Shown one piece after another: positions 35,440 to 44,998 of a DNA stretch of 64,000 nt (position 1 is the stretch's first letter; every line of letters starts with the position of its first letter). This DNA is from Clostridium sp. BJN0001 (GTDB taxonomy: Bacteria; Bacillota; Clostridia; Clostridiales; Clostridiaceae). Under the pieces are notes generated by a model. The model was not told where the DNA came from. It saw only the letters and a list, made by a program, of their open reading frames with translations, and did not search any database. The position numbers and the translations under genes are program-made. The stretch lies in contig NZ_CP094971.1 of the NCBI RefSeq assembly GCF_022869825.1, forward strand, positions 1,613,501 through 1,677,500. The letters are read 5' to 3'.

Positions 35440-37473
35440 TTAATTAAAACAAATATACTTACTAGTTTGTTTTAATATTTTCTCTGTTTCACTTAAAAGT
35501 TTTCTATTTTCTTCTAAGCTGTTTTGAGCAAAACTATATGCTTCTTTTTTTGCACATCTTAAAATATTAAAATCATTATATATATCTGCAATTAAGAATC
35601 CATTATCCCCGCTTTGTCTACTTCCAAATATTTCTCCGGATCCTCGTAGTTTTAAATCCTGTTCAGATATATAAAATCCATCTGAAGACTCTGTCATAAT
35701 CTTCATTCTTCGTTTTGTTATATCGCTTTTAGCATCTCCAATTAAAATGCAATATGATTTATCGCTTCCTCTTCCAACTCTTCCCCTTAACTGATGAAGT
35801 GTGGATAATCCAAATCTTTCAGCATTAAATATTATCATAACTGACGCATTAACTATATTTACACCAACTTCTATTACCGTAGTACTTACAAGTACTTGTA
35901 TTTTATTTTCTTTAAACTGTTTTATAATAGAATTCTTCTCCTCATTTTTCATTTTACCATGAAGAATTCCTATTTTATACTTCTTAAATTCATTATTTTT
36001 TAAAGTGTCATAAACTTTCTCTACAGAATTTAAATTTCCATCCTCATTTTCTTCAATAAGTGGACATACCGCATAAACCTGCCTTCCTTTTGAAAGTTCC
36101 TCAAGAGCAATATCATATGCCTCGTACTTCTTTTTCATATCAACATATATTGTATCCACTTTTTTCCTTCCAGGAGGAAGTTCGTCTATAATAGATACAT
36201 CCATATCTGAATACATAAATATTGCAAGAGTTCTTGGTATAGGAGTTGCTGTCATTACAAGGCAATCTGCATTCTCACCTTTATTTTGAAGTTCATTTCT
36301 TTGAGAAACTCCAAATCTATGCTGTTCATCAGTAATTACAAGACCAAGTTTATTTATGACTACATCATCTTGAAATAGAGCATGTGTACCCACTATAAGA
36401 AATGGTTTTTCTTTCTTAAGTTTTTCTTTTATCCTGTCTTTTTCTTTCTTTGGTGTACTACCACAGAGAAGTTCAACATCAATTCCAAAATTTTTAAATA
36501 ATTTTAAAGCTTCACTATAGTGCTGAGAAGCTAAAATAGCAGTAGGTGCCATCAATGCGCACTTATACCCATTTTTTACAACATTAAATATAGCTATTAG
36601 AGCAACTATAGTTTTTCCACTTCCCACATCTCCCTGAACAAGTCTATTCATAGTACTCTTTTTCTTACCATCTCTTAAAACTTCTCTTACAACCTTTGTT
36701 TGAGCATCTGTGAGCTCATATGGTAGATTCTGTTTAAAGCTTTTCAATTCCTTTGCATAATTAAAACTTATTCCATTTTGATTGCTTCTATATTCTTTTT
36801 TTAATATCATAAGTTTAAGTGAATACATAAAAAGTTCCTGAAACTTCAATCTTATTCTTGCTTTTTCAAGTAAATCTTTACTTTGAGGAAAGTGAATATT
36901 TCTTATTGCAGTTTCAAGAGACACAAGAGAATATTTTTTAATTATTTCATCTGGTATATTTTCACGTATTTTTATATGTTCAAAAACATTTCTAACAAGT
37001 TTCTCAATAAACTTATTATTTATCTCACCTTTTAGCGGGTATACTGGCATTATATTATTTGAAGCCATATCATTATTAATTATAACTGGACATACAATGA
37101 GAAGTGAATTATTATTTTTTTGAAAAACGCCCATAAGATTATATTCTTTTCCAATCGCAAAATTTCTTTTCATATACGGCTGATTAAACCATCTTGCAAC
37201 TACAATATGATTTGAATAAGTAAATATTATATCTGTTATTCTTTTACCATTCTTTGTTCTAATATCCATTTTAAATCGCTTTAATCTGCATTTTAAAATA
37301 TTTTTTTTATTCTCATCTATTTTTTCAAATTTCTGATCTATTTCACAGAATATATAGTCTCTTGGAATGTACAATAAAACATCTAATAAATTAAATATGC
37401 CACATTTATTTAATCTTTCTTTAGATTTTGGTCCAATTCCTCTAAGTTCTCCTATACTGCTATAAATATCCAC
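35440..37473 (-). CDS. recG: ATP-dependent DNA helicase RecG
   Basis: RecG remodels stalled replication forks and recombination intermediates. The 677-residue protein has an N-terminal wedge (OB-fold) domain beginning IGELRGIGPKSKERLNKCGI. Superfamily 2 helicase motifs follow: RLVQGDVGSGKT near residue 285, ALMAPTAILASQH, ITDEQHRFGVSQR, MTATPIPRTLA and STTVIEVGVNIVNAS. The end holds HQLRGRVGRG and SEQDLKLRGSGEIFG. It follows the fakA terminator and precedes rsmD. Confidence 0.98.
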   Translation of the reverse strand: MDIYSSIGELRGIGPKSKERLNKCGIFNLLDVLLYIPRDYIFCEIDQKFEKIDENKKNILKCRLKRFKMDIRTKNGKRITDIIFTYSNHIVVARWFNQPYMKRNFAIGKEYNLMGVFQKNNNSLLIVCPVIINNDMASNNIMPVYPLKGEINNKFIEKLVRNVFEHIKIRENIPDEIIKKYSLVSLETAIRNIHFPQSKDLLEKARIRLKFQELFMYSLKLMILKKEYRSNQNGISFNYAKELKSFKQNLPYELTDAQTKVVREVLRDGKKKSTMNRLVQGDVGSGKTIVALIAIFNVVKNGYKCALMAPTAILASQHYSEALKLFKNFGIDVELLCGSTPKKEKDRIKEKLKKEKPFLIVGTHALFQDDVVINKLGLVITDEQHRFGVSQRNELQNKGENADCLVMTATPIPRTLAIFMYSDMDVSIIDELPPGRKKVDTIYVDMKKKYEAYDIALEELSKGRQVYAVCPLIEENEDGNLNSVEKVYDTLKNNEFKKYKIGILHGKMKNEEKNSIIKQFKENKIQVLVSTTVIEVGVNIVNASVMIIFNAERFGLSTLHQLRGRVGRGSDKSYCILIGDAKSDITKRRMKIMTESSDGFYISEQDLKLRGSGEIFGSRQSGDNGFLIADIYNDFNILRCAKKEAYSFAQNSLEENRKLLSETEKILKQTSKYICFN

Positions 37474-37498
37474 GATAACACCACCTGCGCTAATTTAA

Positions 37499-37541
37499 AA
37501 AAGAAACTGCTGCTAAAATAAGACTATTTTATGCAGCAGTT
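37499..37541 (-). terminator. intrinsic terminator after fakA
   Basis: AACTGCTGC and its complement flank further A/T pairs, giving a long stem followed by TTCTTTTTT on the minus strand. It lies nine bases past the fakA stop and separates yloU-fakA from recG. Confidence 0.9.
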
Positions 37542-37549
37542 AAAAATAT

Positions 37550-39181
37550 CTATTCTATTGATATAAGATAATAATATAAAGGCTGATTTCCTTTTAATAC
37601 CTGAACATCCAATTCGTCATACTTTTCCTGTATCTCTTCTTCTATTTTTTGTGCCTCATCATCTGAAACATCTTTTCCATAGTATACGGTAATAAGTTCA
37701 CTGTCCTCATCTATCATAGAATCTATTAGCTTTTCAAGAATTTGAGTCTTATTGTTTCCAACTTCGCTTATTTTTCCTTCAATAAGCCCAAGAATATTTC
37801 CTTCTTTAATTTCAAATCCATCCATCTCAGTATCTCTTACTGCAAATGTAAGTGAGGCTGTTTTTACACTTGATATTGCTTCATTCATTTCATCAATATT
37901 TTTTTGAATATCTTCTTCAGGATTAAATTTTATAAAGCATGCAATTCCTTGTGGGATTGTTTTTGTCTTTATTACATGTATATTTTTTTTACTTATTTCT
38001 GCTGCCTGGTCAGCTGCCATTATAATATTTTTATTATTTGGAAGTATAAAAATATGCTCAGCATTTAATTTTTCTGCTGCTTCTAGTATATCTTGTGTTG
38101 AAGGATTCATTGTCTGTCCGCCTTCAATTACAAAGTCACAACCAAGCTGTTTAAATGTATTTGCTATTCCGTCCCCCATTGCAACTGTAATAAATGCATA
38201 TTTCTTTTCTTCATCACTAACAGCTACATTATCCTGAGCGCTCTGCATCTTTCCTATATCATCAAACATTTCTCTGTGTTCTTCACGCATATTATCTATC
38301 TTTATCTTTGAAAGTTCTCCAATTTCAACTGCATAAGACAAAACTTTTCCAGGATCATTAGTATGAATGTGAACTTTTATTACATCTTCATATCCAACTA
38401 CTATCATGCAGTCTCCAAGAGATTTTATTTGTTCTTTAAATGAATCAGCTTTTTTTGCATCACCTTTAATTATAAATTCTGTACAATATCCGAATTTTAT
38501 TTCTTCTTCAGATGGCATTAAAACTTTGCCTTGTGAAATTGAAGTTTTTTTATCCACTTTAGCAGTTATTCCATCACGAAGAGCATTTCTCATTCCTTCA
38601 AGTATTATATAAAGTCCCATTCCACCAGAATCTACAACTTTTGCTTTCTTTAAAGCAGGAAGAAGTTCTGGTGTTTTATCAAGCATTATCTTTGCTTCAC
38701 GTATTACATCATCAAGCATAAGAACTATATCATCATTTTCTGAGCTTTCTGCACCATCTGCAGCTTTTCTTATTACTGAAAGAATTGTTCCTTCTGTAGG
38801 TCTCATTACAGCTTTATATGCTGATTTTGCACCTTCTTTTAAAGATAATGCAACTTTAGATGCATCTGCGCTTAAAGCTCCTTCAAACCCTTTAGATAAT
38901 CCTCTTAATATCTGTGATAATATTACTCCTGAATTACCTCTCGCACCCATAAGTGCTCCTTTTGCAAGTTTTTTTGATACTTCAGAAATAGAATCAGTAT
39001 TTAAATTCTCTATTTCCTTTACTGCTGCACTAAATGTCATAGACATATTTGTTCCAGTATCACCATCTGGAACAGGAAATACATTAAGTGAATTAACAAA
39101 ATCACTCTGCTCAGCCAGCCTATTACTTGCATTTACAACCATATTATAAAAATCATGGCCATTTATTTCTTTATATTCCAT
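37550..39181 (-). CDS. fakA: DAK2-domain fatty acid kinase FakA-like (YloV)
   Basis: FakA phosphorylates fatty acids presented by FakB (DegV) proteins so they can enter phospholipids. The 543-residue product has an N-terminal DhaL-type ATP domain with NVFPVPDGDTGTNMSMT (Asp residues for Mg-ATP), KGALMGARGNSGVILSQILRG and VVDSGGMGLYIILEGM. A middle domain and a C-terminal DegV-related domain with TVAMGDGIANTFKQLGCD and HIFILPNNKNI follow. It follows yloU by 14 bases, the conserved pair. A DegV partner is not in this window. Confidence 0.9.
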   Translation of the reverse strand: MEYKEINGHDFYNMVVNASNRLAEQSDFVNSLNVFPVPDGDTGTNMSMTFSAAVKEIENLNTDSISEVSKKLAKGALMGARGNSGVILSQILRGLSKGFEGALSADASKVALSLKEGAKSAYKAVMRPTEGTILSVIRKAADGAESSENDDIVLMLDDVIREAKIMLDKTPELLPALKKAKVVDSGGMGLYIILEGMRNALRDGITAKVDKKTSISQGKVLMPSEEEIKFGYCTEFIIKGDAKKADSFKEQIKSLGDCMIVVGYEDVIKVHIHTNDPGKVLSYAVEIGELSKIKIDNMREEHREMFDDIGKMQSAQDNVAVSDEEKKYAFITVAMGDGIANTFKQLGCDFVIEGGQTMNPSTQDILEAAEKLNAEHIFILPNNKNIIMAADQAAEISKKNIHVIKTKTIPQGIACFIKFNPEEDIQKNIDEMNEAISSVKTASLTFAVRDTEMDGFEIKEGNILGLIEGKISEVGNNKTQILEKLIDSMIDEDSELITVYYGKDVSDDEAQKIEEEIQEKYDELDVQVLKGNQPLYYYLISIE

Positions 39182-39195
39182 TTTTTAGTATCCTC

Positions 39196-39546
39196 CTAGA
39201 CTCTTACCGCTTGCACATTTACAGTTATTGAAGAAACTTTTACGCCAGTAAAATTTTCAACACTATATTTAACTTTCTGAATTACATTATTAGCAATAAC
39301 AGATATCTTAGTTCCGTACTCAACCATTATAAATAATTCTATTTGAAGTTTTTCCTCATCTGTAAGCTTTAATTTTACACCTTTGCTTAAATTTTCTATT
39401 CTCATAAGTTCCCATAAGCCTTCTGTTGCACTTTTAGATACCATTCCTACAACACCATAGCATTCCATAGTAGAAAGGCCTATAAGATTAGATAATACTT
39501 CTTCTGAATAATTAATAACACCATTTTCATTGGAAAATCCTACCAT
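39196..39546 (-). CDS. yloU: Asp23/Gls24 family protein YloU
   Basis: Asp23-family proteins are small envelope-stress related proteins; the exact role of YloU is unknown. The 116-residue product has GVINYSEEVLSNLIGLSTMECYGVVGM and VEYGTKISVIANNVIQKVKYSVENFTGV, matching the family. The ATG at 39544-39546 has AGGAGG eight bases upstream; a reading to 39564 would contain that site. It has its own promoter and is divergent from rpmB, the usual rpmB / yloU-fakA arrangement. Confidence 0.95.
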   Translation of the reverse strand: MVGFSNENGVINYSEEVLSNLIGLSTMECYGVVGMVSKSATEGLWELMRIENLSKGVKLKLTDEEKLQIELFIMVEYGTKISVIANNVIQKVKYSVENFTGVKVSSITVNVQAVRV

Positions 39547-39581
39547 TAATATTCCTCCTAACATAATATATCATATTCTAT

Positions 39582-39610
39582 ATTTTATATTACTACGTAT
39601 TTTTATTCAA
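39582..39610 (-). promoter_or_regulatory. sigma-A promoter of yloU-fakA
   Basis: TTGAAT (39605-39610), a 17-base spacer and TAAAAT (39582-39587) on the minus strand. Confidence 0.75.
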
Positions 39611-39659
39611 GGAATATCTTAACATTATAAATATTTTCTTTTATAAATTCAATAAATAG

Positions 39660-39689
39660 TTGCAAACAATACGCACTATGTGGTATAAT
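39660..39689 (+). promoter_or_regulatory. sigma-A promoter of rpmB
   Basis: TTGCAA (39660-39665), an 18-base spacer and TATAAT (39684-39689) with an upstream TG, so an extended -10. It points to rpmB with a leader of about 47 bases. Confidence 0.82.
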
Positions 39690-39742
39690 TCAATTTGTCC
39701 TATTGAAGATGATATCTTTGGAATAAAGGGAGGTGTTTTCTA

Positions 39743-39934
39743 ATGGCAAGAAGATGCGAATATTGTGATAAGGGCGTTGTATCAGGAGTACAATTCAGCC
39801 ATTCACATCGTCAATCAAAGAGAACTTGGGCTCCTAACATAAAGAAAGTAAAAGCTTTAGTTAACGGAACACCAAAAACTGTTCATGTATGTACAAGATG
39901 TCTTAGATCTGGAAAGGTTGAAAGAGCATTATAA
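39743..39934 (+). CDS. rpmB: 50S ribosomal protein L28
   Basis: L28 is a small large-subunit protein. The 63-residue product contains CEYCDKGVVSGVQFSHSHRQSKRTWAPNIKKVKA and VCTRCLRSGKVERAL. It has two Cys pairs, so it is the zinc-binding variant. GGGAGGTG precedes the start. It is on the plus strand between divergent yloU and convergent spoVM, flanked by a clear promoter and a bidirectional terminator. Confidence 0.98.
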   Translation: MARRCEYCDKGVVSGVQFSHSHRQSKRTWAPNIKKVKALVNGTPKTVHVCTRCLRSGKVERAL

Positions 39935-39940
39935 GTAGAT

Positions 39941-39974
39941 AAAAAATGCAATTGTTATCCCAATTGCATTTTTT
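39941..39974 (+). terminator. bidirectional terminator between rpmB and spoVM
   Basis: AAAAAATGCAATTG and CAATTGCATTTTTT flank a six-base loop. A and T runs on both sides let it end rpmB on the plus strand and the spoVM/thiN message on the minus strand. Confidence 0.92.
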
Positions 39975-40010
39975 ATTTTATAAAATTTTAAAAGGATATT
40001 ATGTACCTTT

Positions 40011-40082
40011 TTATTTTTTTCTTCTAAAGAATTTTATAATGTTCGAAAAAAATTTTGGCAGCTTTATTGCAATAATTTTCAT
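40011..40082 (-). CDS. spoVM: stage V sporulation protein M
   Basis: SpoVM is a tiny amphipathic helix that recognises the curved forespore membrane and recruits SpoIVA to start coat assembly. The 23-residue product, MKIIAIKLPKFFSNIIKFF plus RRKK, has the family's start with basic residues and the conserved Pro at position 9 (IKLPKF). AAGGAG lies nine bases before the ATG. Its place between thiN and rpmB matches Bacillus subtilis. A sigma-E-like promoter candidate lies 40 bases upstream. It is easily missed because it is so short. Confidence 0.9.
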   Translation of the reverse strand: MKIIAIKLPKFFSNIIKFFRRKK

Positions 40083-40123
40083 ATAGATCTTCTCCTTAAC
40101 TTATAAAAATATACTTATATTAT

Positions 40124-40151
40124 ATAGTATTCAGAAAATCTAAAAATGTTC
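40124..40151 (-). promoter_or_regulatory. sigma-E-like promoter candidate of spoVM
   Basis: GAACATT (40145-40151) matches six of seven positions of the sigma-E -35. AATACTAT (40124-40131) matches six of eight of its -10, with a 13-base gap. spoVM is sigma-E dependent in Bacillus. The match is modest. Confidence 0.4.
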
Positions 40152-40155
40152 CTAT

Positions 40156-40800
40156 TTAATCAAAAGATTTTAAAATTAATAATTCTCCGCTTTCGAATTC
40201 TATTTCAATCGGAGTATCTAAAAATTCATTACATATAGCTCTTGGATCTAAAAGATGCATATCATATCCATCAAGATTATATTTTGCTCCTCTTATCTTA
40301 AAATTTTTAACTACATCAGATAATGCATGAAACCCTATATTTTCTCCAAATTTACCTTTAATGCTCATTTTTTTATTATCTGCAAGATATAATTCATTAT
40401 TGTCATCTACAATTATAATTCTTATACCTTTTCTTTTATATGTAAGTATAAGTCCTATATTACCAAGCATATGATCAACTCTTGTTCCAGTTGCTCCAAA
40501 TAGATAAATTTTCGAAATGCCACGTTTCATACATTCAATAACTGCTATTTCGGTGTCAGTATAGTCCTTCTCTGGAGGAAATTTTAAAATATTTTCAACT
40601 TTTTTTGACATAATATTTAAAATAGATGGATTAACAGAATCAAAATCCCCAACTATAACATCAGGCACTATATTATATTCATTCATAGCTTCCATCCCTT
40701 TATCTGCCGCTATAATAAATTCTGGTTTTATCTTTTGAATATATTTTTTAAGTCTACATTCACTAGGTTTTTTCCCCCCTGAAACTATTAATCCAGTCAC
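40156..40800 (-). CDS. thiN: thiamine pyrophosphokinase
   Basis: ThiN transfers pyrophosphate from ATP to thiamine. The 214-residue protein has IIAADKGMEAMNEYNIVPDVIVGDFDSV near residue 30, FPPEKDYTDTEIAVIEC and FGATGTRVDHMLGNIGLI, the typical catalytic and substrate loops. Its start touches the rpe stop by one base, so they are coupled. It ends the rsgA-rpe-thiN run and precedes spoVM, a conserved order. Confidence 0.97.
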   Translation of the reverse strand: MTGLIVSGGKKPSECRLKKYIQKIKPEFIIAADKGMEAMNEYNIVPDVIVGDFDSVNPSILNIMSKKVENILKFPPEKDYTDTEIAVIECMKRGISKIYLFGATGTRVDHMLGNIGLILTYKRKGIRIIIVDDNNELYLADNKKMSIKGKFGENIGFHALSDVVKNFKIRGAKYNLDGYDMHLLDPRAICNEFLDTPIEIEFESGELLILKSFD

Positions 40801-41450
40801 TAATTTTCACCTCTAAGTAATCTTATGTTTTCCTCTATATTTCCATCATTAAATACTGCAGAACCAGCAACTAACACATTAGCACCTGCTTTTATTATCA
40901 TATCTGCATTATCTTTTGTTACTCCTCCATCAACTTCAATTAGAAGATCTTTATTTGAATTTTTGCTCATCTCTCTTATCTTTTTTATCTTATCAAGTGA
41001 ATAATTTATAAATTTCTGTCCTCCAAATCCTGGATTTACAGACATTATAAGTACCATATCAAGCTTTTGAATAATATTCTCCAAAACACTTACAGGTGTT
41101 GCTGGATTTAAAGCTACAGCAGCCTTTATTCCTTTTTCTTTTATGTACTCAATTGTTCTATCTATATGTCTATCTGCTTCATAATGAACTGTTATTACAT
41201 CTGCTCCGCATTTTACAAACTCATCTATATATCTATCTGGTTTTTCTATCATAAGATGTACATCAAATACCTTATCTGTCTTATTTCTTATTGATTTTAT
41301 TATAGGGAATCCTAAAGATATATTTGGTACAAACATTCCGTCCATTACATCTATATGTATATATTCAGCCCCCGCTTTATCTATTTTTTTTATTTCATCA
41401 CCTAATTTTGAAAAATCTGCTGATAAAATTGATGGTGCTATCATTACCAT
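40800..41450 (-). CDS. rpe: ribulose-phosphate 3-epimerase
   Basis: Rpe interconverts ribulose 5-phosphate and xylulose 5-phosphate in the pentose phosphate pathway. The 216-residue TIM barrel has [60 protein letters not shown] and [13 protein letters not shown] with metal-binding His and Asp residues. Its start overlaps the rsgA end by seven bases. It is usual to find rpe between rsgA and thiN. Confidence 0.98.
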   Translation of the reverse strand: MVMIAPSILSADFSKLGDEIKKIDKAGAEYIHIDVMDGMFVPNISLGFPIIKSIRNKTDKVFDVHLMIEKPDRYIDEFVKCGADVITVHYEADRHIDRTIEYIKEKGIKAAVALNPATPVSVLENIIQKLDMVLIMSVNPGFGGQKFINYSLDKIKKIREMSKNSNKDLLIEVDGGVTKDNADMIIKAGANVLVAGSAVFNDGNIEENIRLLRGEN

Positions 41451-42316
41451 TTGTTTTTTTCCTCCTCTATTATTTCCTCTAATATTCTTATATAAAAATC
41501 ATATCTAAATTTATTTATAAGCTTTTCATCAACTGCTTTTTTAACCGCACAACCTGGTTCTTTATAATGTCTGCATCCTCTAAATTTACATTTATCATTA
41601 TATTCATCAAACTCATGAAATGCAAATTTCAAATCATCTTTGTCCATTATATCTTTTATATGAAGTGTAGAAAAACCTGGAGTATCCACAATATATCCAT
41701 CTTCAATTTCTATAAGTTCACTATGCCTTGTAGTATTTTTACCTCTCTTTAGCTTTTCACTTATGCTTCCTGTTTCCATATGAGATGATTTAGTAAGCGT
41801 ATTTATTAGTGTAGACTTTCCAACACCTGATGGACCACATAAAACAGTTGTATTTCCTTTTAATTTTTTTAATATATCTTCTAATCCTTTCCCTTGTTTT
41901 GCATTTATAAAAAAGCATTCATATCCTATATTAAATATTTTTTCTTTTATTTCTTTCTTTTCAGCTTCTGTTATAAGATCAGTTTTATTAATACATACTA
42001 CTGGCTTTATGTCACTATATTCACATAAGACTAGAAATTTATTTAATAGTTCAAAGCTAAAAGCTGGATTTTTAGATGCTAAAACGACAAATGCTTGTGA
42101 AACATTTGACACAGCTGGTCTTATTAAGGTATTCTTTCTTTCTTTTATATTTTCAATTGTACCTTTCCCATTTTGAACAAGTATTTCTACTTCATCTCCA
42201 ACGATAGGCTTTATATCATTATGTCTAAATTTTCCTCTCGCCTTGCACTCTATTATACCTTCTTTTGATTTTATATAATAGAATCCTCCAATTCCTTTTA
42301 TAATTCTTCCATCCAT
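41444..42316 (-). CDS. rsgA: ribosome small subunit-dependent GTPase RsgA
   Basis: RsgA checks late 30S assembly. It is a circularly permuted GTPase with an N-terminal OB fold ([13 protein letters not shown]), then VCINKTDL (G4), [16 protein letters not shown] (G1) and DTPGFSTL (G3). A C-terminal zinc site, [14 protein letters not shown], follows. The ATG at 42314-42316 has GGAGTG six bases upstream; a reading to 42373 adds 19 hydrophobic residues and overlaps the terminator region. It follows prkC, as in Bacillus (prpC-prkC-cpgA). Confidence 0.96.
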   Translation of the reverse strand: MDGRIIKGIGGFYYIKSKEGIIECKARGKFRHNDIKPIVGDEVEILVQNGKGTIENIKERKNTLIRPAVSNVSQAFVVLASKNPAFSFELLNKFLVLCEYSDIKPVVCINKTDLITEAEKKEIKEKIFNIGYECFFINAKQGKGLEDILKKLKGNTTVLCGPSGVGKSTLINTLTKSSHMETGSISEKLKRGKNTTRHSELIEIEDGYIVDTPGFSTLHIKDIMDKDDLKFAFHEFDEYNDKCKFRGCRHYKEPGCAVKKAVDEKLINKFRYDFYIRILEEIIEEEKNKW

Positions 42317-42352
42317 AAATTCACTCCATATCATTAATAAAATTATAATTAA

Positions 42353-42385
42353 AAATTTAAGAGAGTTTACCACCCTCTTAAATTT
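42353..42385 (-). terminator. hairpin terminator after prkC
   Basis: AAATTTAAGAG and its complement form an 11-base-pair stem beginning right after the prkC stop, followed on the minus strand by TTAATTATAATTTT. The T run is imperfect, so attenuation before rsgA is likelier than a full stop. Confidence 0.7.
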
Positions 42386-42388
42386 CTA

Positions 42389-44275
42389 TTAATTATTTTT
42401 AATATTACTATTTGTGCTTGAATCACTTGCTTTAGGTTTATCTACACCTTTAGCAGTCGTCTTTGATGTGTCTTCTTTATCACTATCTTCTTTTTTAGTA
42501 GTATCTTCCTTATCTTGATTGTCACTAGATGTTTCCTTCGGTTCTTCTTTAGGTGCAACATATTTTCCAACTACAATATTTATTGAAGTTCCTTCTCTTA
42601 CTTCAATATTGGTAGCTGATTGTTTCAATACTATTCCATTTTTTGACTCATCTTCAACATTTTCTGTTGTAACAGATGGTTTTAGTCCAATATTTTTAAG
42701 TTCATTTTCAGCTGACTCTTGATCTTTACCTTTAACATCAGGAACTCTTGTAACTTTTACTTCAGGTCCCTTACTTACTATAACTGTAATCTCTGTATCA
42801 GAAGTAATATCTGTTCCTGCTTCAGGATCTTGGCTTATTATCTTTCCAGCCGCTACAGAATTACTATATTCTTCTGTTTCAGTTGATATTTTTAGATTAT
42901 CTTTCTCTAAAAGCGTATTAGCCGCCTTTACAGTCTGACCTGTAAGATCTATCATTTTTATAGTTTTCCCTGAACTTACAACAATTCTGACCTGACTGTT
43001 TTTCTTAACCTTTGTACCGCCTGTAGGATTTGTTTGTATAACAGTTCCCTTTTCTTCATCACTGTCGTCTGAATCAACTTGAACAGCTACTAGACCAATT
43101 TTATCAAGTTCAGCTTTTGCATCATCAAATGACATTCCAACTAAATTATCAGGTACTGTGACTTCTTCGGAAGGTTTTGAAAATATATTAAATGCTAAAA
43201 TACCAATTAAAATTAATGCAATAAAAATTCCAGCTCCAATAAATATCTTCACAAGCTTTTTCTTTTTAAGCGATTTTTTATCATCATAATCATCGTCATC
43301 TTCATCGTCATCATAATCATCTTCATAATCATTTTCATCAGATTTATTTTCGTTATTGTTGCCATATAATTTATTATCTTTATCAGAAGAATTAACTGCC
43401 GGCATTATTATTGTATGTTCACTATCTGAATCTAATGGTTCATCAATTATAGCATCAGGATTATTTTTTATTCTTTCAAGATCTGCAATCATTTCCTTTG
43501 CAGTCTGATATCTCTTGCTTGGTTCTTTCTGCATCGCTTTTAAAATAAGCTGATTAAGACTTTCTGGTATTTTTGAATTTATATCCTTTGGTGGAACAGG
43601 TTCTTCCTGTAAATGCTTAAGTGCAATAGTAACAGCTGTATCTGCCTCAAAAGGAAGCACTCCCGTTACCATTTCATAAAGAACTACGCCTAGAGAATAT
43701 AGATCTGTCCTACAGTCTATAAAAGATCCTCTAGCCTGTTCTGGAGAAAGATAATGTGCTGAGCCTATTATTTTTGTTGTATTTGTAATAGTAGATGCAG
43801 TTGCAGATTTTGCTATTCCAAAATCTGTTACTTTAATAGTTCCATCTTCAGATACAAGAATGTTCTGAGGTTTTACATCTCTATGAATAATGTTGTTTCT
43901 ATGCGCACAGTCAAGTGCTTTTGCTATTTGAATTGAAACTGTAACCGCTTCTTCATAATTCATCTTGCCTAATTTTTTAATTACTTCCTTTAAAGTTGAA
44001 CCTTTTACATACTCCATTACAATATAATTAAGCCCATCCTGTGTTCCTACATCAAGAATATTAACTATATTATTATCAGAGAGTGCTGCAATAGCAGTTG
44101 CTTCTCCTTTAAATTTTTCAACAATTTCTTTATTATCAGCAAATTCTTTTTTTAATATTTTTACTGCATCAAATCTATTTAATTTATGACACTTTGCCTT
44201 ATAAACTACAGACATTCCGCCTTCGCCGATTTTTTCAACAAGCTCATATCTGTCACCTAAAATAATTCCTTCCAT
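42389..44275 (-). CDS. prkC: PASTA-domain serine/threonine protein kinase
   Basis: PrkC/StkP-type kinases sense muropeptides and control growth, cell wall synthesis and germination. The 628-residue protein has a kinase domain (GEGGMSVVYK near residue 17, IIHRDVKPQNIL, VTDFGIAKSA, YLSPEQARG). A very acidic stretch (DYEDDYDDDEDDDDYDDK) around 315-333 precedes one membrane span, IFIGAGIFIALILIGIL. Three outer PASTA repeats follow (start motifs VPDNLVGMSFDDA, IDLTGQTVKAA, VPDVKGKDQESA). The tail is rich in Lys, Asp and Ser. Its phosphatase gene stp is three bases upstream. Confidence 0.97.
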   Translation of the reverse strand: MEGIILGDRYELVEKIGEGGMSVVYKAKCHKLNRFDAVKILKKEFADNKEIVEKFKGEATAIAALSDNNIVNILDVGTQDGLNYIVMEYVKGSTLKEVIKKLGKMNYEEAVTVSIQIAKALDCAHRNNIIHRDVKPQNILVSEDGTIKVTDFGIAKSATASTITNTTKIIGSAHYLSPEQARGSFIDCRTDLYSLGVVLYEMVTGVLPFEADTAVTIALKHLQEEPVPPKDINSKIPESLNQLILKAMQKEPSKRYQTAKEMIADLERIKNNPDAIIDEPLDSDSEHTIIMPAVNSSDKDNKLYGNNNENKSDENDYEDDYDDDEDDDDYDDKKSLKKKKLVKIFIGAGIFIALILIGILAFNIFSKPSEEVTVPDNLVGMSFDDAKAELDKIGLVAVQVDSDDSDEEKGTVIQTNPTGGTKVKKNSQVRIVVSSGKTIKMIDLTGQTVKAANTLLEKDNLKISTETEEYSNSVAAGKIISQDPEAGTDITSDTEITVIVSKGPEVKVTRVPDVKGKDQESAENELKNIGLKPSVTTENVEDESKNGIVLKQSATNIEVREGTSINIVVGKYVAPKEEPKETSSDNQDKEDTTKKEDSDKEDTSKTTAKGVDKPKASDSSTNSNIKNN

Positions 44276-44278
44276 ATC

Positions 44279-44998
44279 TTACATCTCTCCTTTAAACAAC
44301 AGAACCGTTATATTATCTCTTCCACCTTTTCCTTTAGCAGTTTCAACTAATTTTTGTGTTATTTTGTCATATTCATCCTCAGAATAAATAATATCTAGAA
44401 TTTCAGAATTACTTAACTCATTTGTAAGCCCATCTGAACATAAAAGAAGTATATCATAGTCATTCTGTTTTACTGGAAATACATCAACATCAACACTATC
44501 AGCAGTTCCGAGAGCTCTTGTAATAATATTTTTTTTAGGATGATTTACTGCGTCTTCTTCAGTAATACTTCCACTGTCTACAAGTTCTTGAACAAGTGAA
44601 TGATCTTTTGTTATCTTTCTAATTTTTCCATCTTTAATTCCAAAACATGAACTATCTCCAACATTTGCAATATGAATAAAATCTTTTGTAATAAGACATG
44701 CTGTAACTGTAGTGCCCATACCATTAAGTGTTATAGCGGTCTTAGAATATTCAAAGATTTCTGTATTTGCAGATTTTATAGCATCTTTTAAAATATTTTC
44801 CGGATCAGATTTTAAGAAATTGCTTTTTACATAAGTAATAATTTTCTTAGAAGCAATTTCACTCGCAACTTCTCCAGCATTGTGTCCGCCCATTCCATCT
44901 GCAACAACATAAATTTTATAATTTTCATTTTCATAATATGAAGCAGAATCTTCATTTAATGACCTTTTAAGGCCTATATCAGTTAACAAGCTTGTCAT
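44279..44998 (-). CDS. stp: PP2C-type serine/threonine phosphatase
   Basis: This enzyme reverses PrkC phosphorylation. The 239-residue protein starts [20 protein letters not shown] and has the metal-binding motifs [45 protein letters not shown] and [11 protein letters not shown] chose the ATG at 44996-44998 because AGAGGTGA lies before it. Its start overlaps the end of rlmN by 20 bases and its stop is three bases from prkC, the conserved prpC-prkC pair. Confidence 0.96.
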   Translation of the reverse strand: MTSLLTDIGLKRSLNEDSASYYENENYKIYVVADGMGGHNAGEVASEIASKKIITYVKSNFLKSDPENILKDAIKSANTEIFEYSKTAITLNGMGTTVTACLITKDFIHIANVGDSSCFGIKDGKIRKITKDHSLVQELVDSGSITEEDAVNHPKKNIITRALGTADSVDVDVFPVKQNDYDILLLCSDGLTNELSNSEILDIIYSEDEYDKITQKLVETAKGKGGRDNITVLLFKGEM

